The notes under the pieces are model-generated. The model ran no database searches, was not told the origin of the DNA, and worked only from the letters and a program-made list of their open reading frames with translations. The translations under genes were made by a program, and so were the position numbers. A stretch of DNA of 64,000 nucleotides from the NCBI GenBank assembly GCA_900199655.1, contig FZRE01000001.1, positions 124,001 to 188,000 on the forward strand. The letters are read 5' to 3'. Positions 42,467 to 56,892 of the stretch are shown in pieces. Positions within the stretch are counted from its first letter, which is position 1. Each line of letters starts with the position of its first letter. This stretch comes from Prevotellaceae bacterium KH2P17 (lineage in GTDB: Bacteria; Bacteroidota; Bacteroidia; Bacteroidales; Bacteroidaceae).

Positions 42467-42589
42467 CGTTGCGAACGGCCTTTCGGGAGCCTGAAAATTT
42501 GGAAAACAGAGTCGGTTTCGCTGCTTTTTACCCTTTTTTTGCCCGAAAATCGGTTGCCGGAAGCGCATTTCTACGCCTCTGAAGCATGC

Positions 42590-42633
42590 CTCCAGGCCCC
42601 TTGAACGATACCTTCAAGGCGCTTGAAGGATAG
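42590..42633. repeat. 22-bp phased TCAAG array (class I, locus 4)
   Basis: Two full units start at 42590 and 42612 and a partial third (CTTCAGGAAAACC) follows. GAAGCATGC lies immediately before. Embedded in the 390-bp element. Confidence 0.85.
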
Positions 42634-42904
42634 CTTCAGGAAAACCGGAAAACGTAAGGAAAACGCAAACTACTCATTATCAGCTGTTTATGAAAAGGCC
42701 GTTTTTACCCCTTTTTTGACCCTTTCGTGGTGGCGGAAGCAACAAACGGCAGTATCAGCGGGATGTTTGTCAAGTTTAATAGGGTAGAATTTGTAACACT
42801 TCTGCCCACATGTGCAGCACGTGGAGAAGCCTGAAAAGGCGGCGTTTTACATGTTATGAAATCGCTGAGAGCCGGCAGCGGGCAGCGTGCAGGTGCAGAA
42901 ACAG

Positions 42905-42947
42905 AAAAAGGGAGCATGAGCCTTGGCGTTTGGCTCATGCTCCCTAT
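42905..42947 (-). terminator. Terminator of the esterase/GH3 operon
   Basis: A fourteen-base stem (AGGGAGCATGAGCC at 42909-42922 with 42932-42945) and a nine-base loop, followed on the minus strand by TTTTTCTGTTTC. Confidence 0.8.
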
Positions 42948-42998
42948 GGGTTTTGTGCGGCAACGGGCGGGTTGCCGTTTCGTAGTTGCAGAGGGTTG

Positions 42999-44318
<1,320 letters not shown>

Positions 44319-44331
44319 TTAAATGATGGCG

Positions 44332-46695
44332 TTATCGCTTCAGGACTTTCAACTCGCCTTTGGGTGCCAGCACGTTGTTGGCCTTGGTCTCCTGGGCTTT
44401 CACGTCGGCCGAGAGTGTGGCCTTGATGTCGCGCGAAGAGGCGCCTACGAGCAGCTGATACTTGCCTGCATCCACCTTCCAGGCTGAAGCCTCGGCGTCG
44501 AACCAAGCCAGGTCGGCCGTCTTTACGGTCAGCGTTACGGTTTCGGCTTCGCCCGGTTTCAGGTTGCGGGTCTTGGCAAAGGCCTTGAGTTCCTTGGCCG
44601 GTTTGTTGTGTTGCTTGCTGTCGGGGGCAGCCACGTAGAGCTCAACCACCTCTTTGCCTTCGGCCTTTCCGGTGTTCTTGACGCTTACGGTTACGCTGAT
44701 GGCGTCGCCACTGGTGCTTGCCTTGGCGTCTTCATACGCAAACTGGGTGTAGCTGAGGCCGTAGCCGAAGGGGTAGGAGACCTGCTTGTCGAAGCTGTCG
44801 AAGTAGCGGTAGCCCACGTAGATGTCTTCCTCGTAGTTGGTGTAGTCAACATCCTTCTCGCCGTTACTGGCTTTTCCCTGGTTTGTCAGGTCGAGGTCGG
44901 GCGTCTTGTCTATAGGGAAGTTGGCCGAAGAGTAGGCATCCGTGAAGTTCACGGGCCATGTCATGGCGAGCTTGCCGGACGGAGAAGCCTTGCCGCTGAT
45001 GACGTCGGCTACGGAGTTTCCGCCCTCCTGGCCGGCCTGCCAGGCGCAGAGAATGGCATCGGGCATCTGCTTCCATGAAGCCGTCTCGATGACACCGCCC
45101 ACGTTGAGCAGCACGATAACCTTCTTGCCGGCCTTGTGGTAGGTGTCGCAAACCCGTGAGAGGAGCGTTGTTTCTTCTTTGGAGAGGTTGAAGTCGGCCA
45201 CTTTGCGGTCCACGAACTCGCCGCTGATGCGGCCCAACGTGATGATGGCCACGTCTGATACCTGTGCCTGGCGGTCGAGTTCCGTCTGCTCGAGGCTCAT
45301 TTCTGCTGGTCTCTGGTTGGGCAGGAACATCGCCATCATGGCTGCGCGGTCCTTCTTTTTGGCTGCTTCTTCCATCTTTGCCTTGGCTTCTGCCTGCTTT
45401 TTGGCCAGATAGTCGGTATATTTCTGCTGCAAATCGGCATCAACCTGGTAGCCTGCATTCTTGAGTCCGTCGAGCAGAGACACCACGTAAGCGTGGTTCA
45501 CGTTGCCCGATCCGGTTCCTCCTGCTATGAAATCGTAGCTGGTGCAGCCGTAGAGGGCCACCTTGGTGTCGGCAGCCTTGGTGGCAATGGGCAGGGTGTT
45601 GCCCTCGTTCTTGAGCAGAACCATGCCCTCGGTGGCACTCTGCCGGGTCACGGCAGCATGTGCTTTCAGGTCGGGCTTGTTGCTGTACGCGTAGCCCTTG
45701 TAGCGAGGGGTCTTCTCGATGAGGTTGAGTATGCGGCCCACATTACGGTCCAGGTCGGCTTCCTTGAGCTTACCGCTCTTCACGCCCTCAACAATCGAGG
45801 TGAATTGTTCTGCCTTGCCGGGTTGTAGCATGTCGTTACCTGCCCACACCTGGACAGCTCCGTCCTTGCCGCCGAACCAGTCTGTCATCACTGTTCCTTT
45901 GTATCCCCACTCATCGCGCAGGATAGTGGTGAGCAGATCCTTGCTCTCCGAGGTGTAGGTTCCGTTGATTTTGTTGTACGAAGACATCACCGTCCAGGGC
46001 TCGGCTTCCTTTATCGCAATCTCAAAAGGCTTGAGGTAAATCTCGCGGATGGCGCGTTGGGAGATTCGGGCGTCGTTGTTCATGCGGTTTGTTTCCTGAT
46101 TGTTGAACGCAAAGTGCTTGATGCTTGTGCCCACGCCGTTGCTCTGTATGCCGCGTATATAGGCTGCCGCAGTCTTTCCGGCCACAACAGGGTCCTCGCT
46201 GTAGTACTCGAAGTTGCGTCCGTTTAGCGGATTGCGGTGGATGTTCACGGCTGGAGCCAGCAGCACGTCTACACCGTATTCCTTTACTTCATTGCCCATT
46301 GCTTTGCCTACTTCCTCAACAAGAGCCTGGTTCCAGGTGGATGCCAACAAGGTTCCGATAGGGAAGTGGGTGCAGAAGTAGGTAGCAGAGTCGCCCTTGC
46401 GGTGGGCGTCTATACGCAGTCCTGCAGGCCCGTCGGCCAGCACGATGGCCGGAATGCCAATCGAATCGAGTGGGTATGTGGTTCCTGCAGCACCGGGAAC
46501 CAGCGACTTAGTGGCACCGATAACGGCATCGTTGCCGCTCATCCCGGCCATGCCCGTACCGATAACGAAGTGTGCCTTGTCTTCAAGAGAGAGTTTGCTC
46601 AGTATGTCCTCCTTGTCAATAGACTTACCTTGCGGGGTGCACGACACTGCTAATGTAGTGGCCATAGCGATTGATAATAGGTTTGATAGTTTCAT
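44332..46695 (-). CDS. GH3 beta-glycosidase (copy 1)
   Basis: About 787 residues from MKLSNLLSIAMATTLAVSC, a lipoprotein-type signal (LAVSC). GH3 domains: the TIM barrel with RMNNDARISQRAIREIYL, the nucleophile TDWFGGKDG (Asp) and NDMLQPG; the alpha/beta sandwich with AKPSGKLAMTWP-type SGKLAMTWPVNF; and a C-terminal fibronectin-III-like domain (VSVKNTGKAEGKEVVELYV). GH3 enzymes release terminal beta-glucose, beta-xylose or alpha-arabinose. The specificity is not readable. An insertion rich in Lys/Ala (about residues 440-475) is unusual. It lies 79 bases upstream of the last esterase. Confidence 0.92.
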   Translation of the reverse strand: MKLSNLLSIAMATTLAVSCTPQGKSIDKEDILSKLSLEDKAHFVIGTGMAGMSGNDAVIGATKSLVPGAAGTTYPLDSIGIPAIVLADGPAGLRIDAHRKGDSATYFCTHFPIGTLLASTWNQALVEEVGKAMGNEVKEYGVDVLLAPAVNIHRNPLNGRNFEYYSEDPVVAGKTAAAYIRGIQSNGVGTSIKHFAFNNQETNRMNNDARISQRAIREIYLKPFEIAIKEAEPWTVMSSYNKINGTYTSESKDLLTTILRDEWGYKGTVMTDWFGGKDGAVQVWAGNDMLQPGKAEQFTSIVEGVKSGKLKEADLDRNVGRILNLIEKTPRYKGYAYSNKPDLKAHAAVTRQSATEGMVLLKNEGNTLPIATKAADTKVALYGCTSYDFIAGGTGSGNVNHAYVVSLLDGLKNAGYQVDADLQQKYTDYLAKKQAEAKAKMEEAAKKKDRAAMMAMFLPNQRPAEMSLEQTELDRQAQVSDVAIITLGRISGEFVDRKVADFNLSKEETTLLSRVCDTYHKAGKKVIVLLNVGGVIETASWKQMPDAILCAWQAGQEGGNSVADVISGKASPSGKLAMTWPVNFTDAYSSANFPIDKTPDLDLTNQGKASNGEKDVDYTNYEEDIYVGYRYFDSFDKQVSYPFGYGLSYTQFAYEDAKASTSGDAISVTVSVKNTGKAEGKEVVELYVAAPDSKQHNKPAKELKAFAKTRNLKPGEAETVTLTVKTADLAWFDAEASAWKVDAGKYQLLVGASSRDIKATLSADVKAQETKANNVLAPKGELKVLKR

Positions 46696-46741
46696 TGATG
46701 TATGATTTGATGGGTTATTTGTAATCCTGCCGGCAGTCAAT

Positions 46742-50207
<3,466 letters not shown>

Positions 50208-50230
50208 AATAGTAGTCTTGTTTAGCAGGT

Positions 50231-51436
<1,206 letters not shown>

Positions 51437-51453
51437 TTAAAATTATGATAAGG

Positions 51454-51461
51454 CAAAGTTA
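51454..51461 (-). promoter_or_regulatory. -7 element ahead of the esterase/GH3 block
   Basis: The minus strand reads TAACTTTG, matching TAnnTTTG. No TTTG is seen at the -33 distance, as expected if an activator is needed. Confidence 0.5.
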
Positions 51462-51786
51462 AGTTTTATTTCCGTAACCACCTTGTCTTCGTTTTCATTT
51501 CTGTTTAAATATTGTTCAACAGCGGTTTATTTCGTGTTCAAATGTTTTTGAATGCGTTCAAACGCCTTCCTGCGTGCCGTGCGGCCAGTTTTTCGGGCGG
51601 AAAGCGATGCTGGCAGCGTTTCCGTTGACCTGTGGCGGACGGCAGGCTGATGCGGGAGCCGCCTCCGTGGGGCATCTGATGGCGATGCGGGGGCGGCGGA
51701 TTGAGCCGCCTGTTCTCATCCTCCGAATACGCAATGCCGGCGGGTCGGTTTTCCGCCTTCTGCCTGCCGGTTTTGCCGGAGCTATG

Positions 51787-51852
51787 GGTCAAGCCTCTTG
51801 AAGGATGCTTTCAAGCCTCTTGAATGCCGCATCCAAGCCTCTTGAAAGGCAT
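51787..51852. repeat. 22-bp phased TCAAG array (class I, locus 5)
   Basis: Three 22-base units start at 51787, 51809 and 51831, and a partial fourth (GTTCAAGAAAACGG) follows. The central CAAGCCTCTTGAA is identical in all three. GCTATG precedes the array. Confidence 0.9.
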
Positions 51853-52083
51853 GTTCAAGAAAACGGCTGCACAGGGCAAAGGATTTCAACTCACAACTGT
51901 CTGATAGCCAGAAGGATGCAGCGATATGCCGAAAACCGTTCTTCCGCAGTCTTGAGACCGCCACTTCGGGAGGCCGAAAGTTGCTGCCTGGCAGGAAGCG
52001 AACCGCCTGCAAAAACGGTGCTTGGAGCTGCCGCTGTTCCTGCTGCACGTTATGACCGCCGCCAAGGGCGAGCCTGCTGATTG

Positions 52084-52129
52084 GCCAAACGGGCTGCAGC
52101 CAATGTTGAAATGACTACAGCCCGTTGGC
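52084..52129 (-). terminator. Terminator after susD
   Basis: GCC-AAACGGGCTG pairs with CAGCCCGTTGGC across a 21-base interval. No strong T-run follows, so it may cause partial rather than full termination. Confidence 0.5.
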
Positions 52130-52165
52130 GAAACTGCCGTCAGCAATGCTCTGAGGCCAGTATTA

Positions 52166-53731
52166 TCAGTACTTAGGATTTTGTTTCATGTTGTCGTTGA
52201 GCTTGATTTCCTGGTCGGGAATAGGCAACATCTCGTTCTTGCCGGCCACGAAGCCGCCCTCAACATTGTCGTACTCGTGCACAATCTGCCCTTGTCCGGC
52301 GGCTCCACCCTTGAAGCCGGGCATCTGTTTGCCCTTGTCGGCCAGCTTCTGGGCGGCATCGCCCCAGCGCACGAGGTCCATCCAGCGGGTGCCTTCGCCC
52401 CACAGTTCAAGCCGTTTCTCGGTCTTCACGTCGTCCATGGTAATGGAGGTGAGAGCCGGGAGCTGTGCACGTGAGCGTACCATGTTGATGTATTTCAGGG
52501 CTTCGGCCGTGTTGTTGCTCTGCAGGTTGGCCTCTGCAGCCAGCAGCAGAACCTCGGCATAGCGCATCCATACAAAGTTGCTGGAGGTGAAGAAAGCCAT
52601 ACCCGTGAACACCTCCGACTGCAGCAGGCGCTGCTTCCAGTTCCAGTAGCCCTCGTGACCGTGCAGAACCTTACCGTTGGCAATGTAGATGCCCTCGGCG
52701 TTAATCTGTTTTTCGGTCTTGATAGTCTGGTTCAGACGGTAGCCGTTTGCACCCTCCTCGGCCACGAAAGCATCGTAGAGGTTCTTCGTGGGGTTGTAGA
52801 ATCCGTAGCCGGCATTGTTCTGGTCGGAGCCTGCAGGCACCTTCCAGTCGTAGTAGTCGGAACGGAAACCGTGGTAGAGTGCGTAGAGGTTGAAGTAGAG
52901 ATTATCGAGATCGCGCACGATGTTGGACTCCAGAAGGCGCTCGGCATCGTAGTCGTTCACCTCATGAAGCAAGTTCTCGTAAGCGCCGGTGTTAAGGGCG
53001 TACTTGCCGGAGTTGATGACCTCGTTGAGCGGAGCTATTGCCTCCTGGTACTTGCCTGCAAAGACGAGCGTCTTGCCCAAATAAGCCTGGGCGGCCTGCT
53101 TGGTGATACGGACCAGGTGCTGCGTAGGGGTTGACTTCTCGGAGAGGTTGCCCGAATTGACAGCTTGCTGGAAATCGGAAGCTGCCTGGGCGTAAATCTG
53201 CTCGCGGGTGCTGTTTTCCTTGGCGTATTCGCCGGGTTTCAGCTTCGCGTCAACAACGGGTGCGGTGCCGAAATAGGCGCCTAAGTAGAAGTGGGCAAAG
53301 CCGCGGAAGAAGTAGGCCTCGGCTATGTCGCGCTTCTTGACGGGTGTATCATCGGCTCCGGTAAACTTCTCGATGACGAGATTGGCATGGTAAATCAACG
53401 TGTAAAGGCTCTCGTACATGGTCTGGATGTTACCGTTGGTGCTGCCGAAGGTGTAACTGCCCAGGTTTTCCCGTTCGGCATTGTCGTTGCGGTTGCCGCC
53501 TCCGCACCACACGTCGTCGGAGAGCAGGTCGTCGGTACCTTTCACGATGTCGTACATTCCGGTAAGGTCGGTGTAGCAGTTGGTGATGGCGGCCTCGGCG
53601 TCTCCATCGGTTTTATAGAAATCATCCTCACTACCGAGGTTGCCAAGTTTCTGTATGTCGAGCTCGTCACTGCATGCGGAGAACCCCATGAGCACAGTCA
53701 GAGCCATGACGAACATATATATCTTTTTCAT
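52166..53731 (-). CDS. SusD/RagB-family outer-membrane lipoprotein (large PUL)
   Basis: A 521-residue lipoprotein (lipobox GFSAC at about residue 20). It has the SusD pattern: AEAYFFRGFAHFYLGAYFG, AQAYLGKTLVFAGKYQEAIAPL, MRYAEVLLLAAEANLQSNNTAEAL, INMVRSRAQLP and the C-terminal LELWGEGTRWMDLVRWGDA. It binds oligosaccharide at the cell surface and hands it to SusC. It starts 31 bases after the susC stop. Confidence 0.96.
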   Translation of the reverse strand: MKKIYMFVMALTVLMGFSACSDELDIQKLGNLGSEDDFYKTDGDAEAAITNCYTDLTGMYDIVKGTDDLLSDDVWCGGGNRNDNAERENLGSYTFGSTNGNIQTMYESLYTLIYHANLVIEKFTGADDTPVKKRDIAEAYFFRGFAHFYLGAYFGTAPVVDAKLKPGEYAKENSTREQIYAQAASDFQQAVNSGNLSEKSTPTQHLVRITKQAAQAYLGKTLVFAGKYQEAIAPLNEVINSGKYALNTGAYENLLHEVNDYDAERLLESNIVRDLDNLYFNLYALYHGFRSDYYDWKVPAGSDQNNAGYGFYNPTKNLYDAFVAEEGANGYRLNQTIKTEKQINAEGIYIANGKVLHGHEGYWNWKQRLLQSEVFTGMAFFTSSNFVWMRYAEVLLLAAEANLQSNNTAEALKYINMVRSRAQLPALTSITMDDVKTEKRLELWGEGTRWMDLVRWGDAAQKLADKGKQMPGFKGGAAGQGQIVHEYDNVEGGFVAGKNEMLPIPDQEIKLNDNMKQNPKY

Positions 53732-53762
53732 AATCTTTAGTTGTTAGAACTGGTTAGTGATA

Positions 53763-56700
53763 TTAGAAAGTCAGGTTTATACCAAAGGATACCTTCTTGG
53801 AAACAGGGTAGAGGGCGGTGTCGAGTCCCTGTCCGGAACCTGTGCCGATGGAACTTGACTCCGGATCGAAGCCGTTGTACTTGGTAAAGGTGAAGAAGTC
53901 TTCGAGTGAAACGTAGCAACGCAGGTTGTCGACGAAGAACTTCCGGGTAATAGACTTTGGCACGGTGTAGCCCAGCTGTATCTGCTTAATCTTGAAGTAG
54001 GAGCCGTCGTGCACCATTGCACTCGACAGCGAGTACTTGGAAATGTCCGCATGGGCCGAAGGATGGGAGGCGTTGGGGGTGCTGGAAGTCCAACGGTCCT
54101 TGTACCAAACTTCGTACAGGCGGTTGCCGGTATAGCGGTCGCTGGAGAAGAGAGACTGGAAAATCTCGTTGCCGGAGACACCGGAACCGAAGATGATGAA
54201 GTCGAATCCCTTCCATGCTGCATCAATGGTGATACCGTAAGTGAGTGAAGGAATGGCGGAACCGATGTTGGTGCGGTCGTCTTCCGTTATCACGCCGTCG
54301 TCCGTAAGGTCGGCAAACTGGGGCTGGCCGGTGTTGGGATCAACGCCCGTGAACTTGTAGCCATAGAAGTGCCACACCTCAGCCCCTTCTTCGAAGATGG
54401 TGAGCGGGTCGTTCAGTCGGAGGTAGCCCTTAATGTAGTCGATACCCTTGCTCAGGTAGGTAACCTTGTTCTTCAAGGTAGAGAAGTTGGCCCGAACGCC
54501 ATACCTGAACTTACCGATATTGTCGCGCCAGCCGAGTTCCACCTCCAGACCTTTGTTGCTGACCGATCCGGCGTTCATGGGAGAGAACGTACCGCCGGCT
54601 ATCAGGGATGACTTGAGGCCGGTAACGAGCAGGTCGTCGGTAGTCTTTGAGAACCAGTCGGCGGTAAGGGTAAGGCGGCTTCCGAAGAAGCGGGCATCCA
54701 GACCGAAGTCGAGCTGCTTGGAAGTTTCCCAGGTCAGCTTGTCGTTACCCATGGAGGTAGGTGCACTGGCGGTAACGTACTGGTAGTTCTGGTCGTCGCC
54801 GAAGGCGTATTTACCGCCCGATGCCATCGTTGTAGCATAGAGGTAGCCGCTCAGGGCGTTGATGGAGCCGTTCTTACCCCAGCTGCCGCGAAGTTTCAGA
54901 TAGTCCCACCACTTGGGCATCTTCTTCCAGAATGCTTCCTGCGAAGGCACCCATGCCACCGATGCAGCGGGGAAGTAGCCCCAGCGGTTGGTAAGAGGAA
55001 GTTTGGAAAGGTCGAACGCATCGGCGCGCAGAGAGAACTGGAAGAGGTACTTGTTGTCGTAACCGTAGGTAACGCGGCCGAAGTACGACTCGCTGGAAGC
55101 CTTGGAACCAACGCCGTTGTTGGTCTTCTTCACGGAGCTGTTGGCAAAGTCGAGCCAGCCGAATAGCTGCGGATCCTCGCGCTGCAGCACGTTGGCGTCA
55201 TTGGCCTGCAAGCCGCCGCCTGTGCTCGAAGAGGTGCTGCGGGTAAAGGAGTGGCCAATCATGGCGGTGATGTTGTGCTTCTGGGCAATGGTCGTCATAT
55301 AGTTCAGGTAGTTGTCCCACTGGTAGTTGGAACTTTCGCTGTTGCTCTGGCTGAATGAAGAATAGCGGCTGTTGCGCTGTGCACTGGCATAATAAGGCAT
55401 GGTGTAGCTGCGCGAACCGTTGTTGTTAATGTTGTAACCGAACTTTGAAGTGAATGTAAGTCCCTTGAAGGGAGTGAACTCCAAGGCGAAGTTTCCGTTC
55501 ACGTTGGTGCGCTTGTTGCGCTGGAAGTTGTTGGAACTGAGTGCAAGCGGGTTGGTAAAGCTGTAGAAGTTGGAAACGGAGTAGTAGTTTCCGTTGTCGT
55601 CGCGCAGGATGTTCCAGCCTGCATCCAGCAACGACTTCATATTTGACGGCAAGTTGTCAGGAGAATAGGTTACGGGGGTGAGCGGGTCCATGAGGAACGC
55701 GTCGAGCAGTGCCTCGCCGTTAAAGCCGTGGCTGTGCATCTTGCTCAGGTTGGCGTTTCCGGATATCTTGAGCCAAGGTTTAATCTTATAGTCGAGTTTC
55801 AAGGCTCCGTTCAGACGATTGAAAACGTCAAAATCGCCTTTCAGCATGCCGTTATTGGTTAGGTAACCTGCCGAGACATAGACCGAGCCTCGGTCGTTTC
55901 CGCTGGAGAAAGAGAGGTTGTGCTTCTGCAGGGCAGAGGACTCGTACACCTCGTCGAACCACTTGGTATCGGTCTTTCCGTCCCAGAAATTGTCGATGGT
56001 CTCCTGTGAGAAGAGGCCTGCATCAACCATGAATTCGGCGTACTGCTTGGCATTCATCATCTGTGGTTTGTGCCCCAGCGAGTTGCTGGCAAACTGGAAG
56101 TCGTAGGTAATGCTTCCCCACTTGTCGGCCTTGGCCTGTCCGTGCTTGGTTGTAATGAGCACTACGCCGTTACCGGCCTGTGCTCCGTAGATGGCAGCAG
56201 AGGCTGCATCCTTCAGCACTTCCATGGACTGGATGTCGTTCACGTCAAGACTGTTGATGTTGCTCATGATGATACCGTCGACAACATAAAGCGGAGACAT
56301 GTCATTGTTGGACGAGTAACCGCGTACGCGGATGGCCGGCACCGAGCCCGGCTGTCCCGATGTGGTGATTACCTGCACACCAGAAGTCTTTCCCTGCAGT
56401 GCTTCTTCGGCGCTGGTTATCGTACGGTTGGCCACATCCTCTTCCTTAACGGCAGAGATGGAGCCTGTTACGTCGCTCTTCTTCTGTACGCCGTAGCCGA
56501 TAACAACCACGTCGTCAAGTGTTTTGGAGTCTTCTACCAACTTGATGTCCAGCCTGTTGGTGTTGGCTGTCCGTACCTGGGTGGTAAAGCCGATGTAAGA
56601 AAATTCGAGGGTTGCACCCCTGCGGGTGTTGAGCGAATAGTTTCCGTCAAGGTCGGTGATGGCGCCGTTGTTGGTCCCTTTCTCAATGACACTGACACCA

Positions 56701-56831
56701 ATCATTGGTTCGTTGTTGGCATCAACAACCTTACCGGTGACCTTGAAAGTACCCTGTGCCTGCATGCTGGCTGTGCTCGCCAGCAATAAAAGCATCAAGG
56801 TTAGTAGCTTGCGCAGTTTAGAGTGTTTCAT
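53763..56831 (-). CDS. SusC/RagA-type TonB-dependent transporter (large PUL)
   Basis: A 1022-residue protein with a signal peptide (LLTLMLLLLASTASMQA). The carboxypeptidase-regulatory-like domain begins FKVTGKVVDANNEPMIGVSV. The plug follows with LDDVVVIGYG, LYVVDGIIMSN and MEVLKDAASAAIYGAQAGNGVVLITTK, then the barrel ending in VSFGINLTF. It imports the PUL's oligosaccharides. It lies 61 bases downstream of the carboxylesterase gene, so that esterase and SusCD are probably one transcript. Confidence 0.96.
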   Translation of the reverse strand: MKHSKLRKLLTLMLLLLASTASMQAQGTFKVTGKVVDANNEPMIGVSVIEKGTNNGAITDLDGNYSLNTRRGATLEFSYIGFTTQVRTANTNRLDIKLVEDSKTLDDVVVIGYGVQKKSDVTGSISAVKEEDVANRTITSAEEALQGKTSGVQVITTSGQPGSVPAIRVRGYSSNNDMSPLYVVDGIIMSNINSLDVNDIQSMEVLKDAASAAIYGAQAGNGVVLITTKHGQAKADKWGSITYDFQFASNSLGHKPQMMNAKQYAEFMVDAGLFSQETIDNFWDGKTDTKWFDEVYESSALQKHNLSFSSGNDRGSVYVSAGYLTNNGMLKGDFDVFNRLNGALKLDYKIKPWLKISGNANLSKMHSHGFNGEALLDAFLMDPLTPVTYSPDNLPSNMKSLLDAGWNILRDDNGNYYSVSNFYSFTNPLALSSNNFQRNKRTNVNGNFALEFTPFKGLTFTSKFGYNINNNGSRSYTMPYYASAQRNSRYSSFSQSNSESSNYQWDNYLNYMTTIAQKHNITAMIGHSFTRSTSSSTGGGLQANDANVLQREDPQLFGWLDFANSSVKKTNNGVGSKASSESYFGRVTYGYDNKYLFQFSLRADAFDLSKLPLTNRWGYFPAASVAWVPSQEAFWKKMPKWWDYLKLRGSWGKNGSINALSGYLYATTMASGGKYAFGDDQNYQYVTASAPTSMGNDKLTWETSKQLDFGLDARFFGSRLTLTADWFSKTTDDLLVTGLKSSLIAGGTFSPMNAGSVSNKGLEVELGWRDNIGKFRYGVRANFSTLKNKVTYLSKGIDYIKGYLRLNDPLTIFEEGAEVWHFYGYKFTGVDPNTGQPQFADLTDDGVITEDDRTNIGSAIPSLTYGITIDAAWKGFDFIIFGSGVSGNEIFQSLFSSDRYTGNRLYEVWYKDRWTSSTPNASHPSAHADISKYSLSSAMVHDGSYFKIKQIQLGYTVPKSITRKFFVDNLRCYVSLEDFFTFTKYNGFDPESSSIGTGSGQGLDTALYPVSKKVSFGINLTF

Positions 56832-56892
56832 AAATTAAAAGATTAGAGTTGTTTAAATGTTAGATGTTGATATATTTAGGAATTGAGATTGT

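Larger units (their letters stand above)
42404..42797. repeat. ~390-bp diverged intergenic repeat element, copy A
   Basis: It aligns with 63284-63677 along its length, with identical blocks such as TTTTTTGCCCGAAAATCGGTTG, broken here as TTTTTTGCC and CGAAAATCGG, and GTGGTGGCGGAAGCAACAAA. Identity is roughly 80-85 percent by eye, with few indels. Both copies contain two class I 22-bp units in the middle. No transposase frame or clear terminal inverted repeat is seen. Confidence 0.85.
42333..42998. other. Convergent intergenic region filled by a repeat element
   Basis: 666 bases without a credible gene. It contains the receptor's hairpin (42422-42462), copy A of the ~390-bp repeat element (42404-42797) with a class I array inside, and the terminator of the opposing esterase gene (42909-42945). 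Confidence 0.7.
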
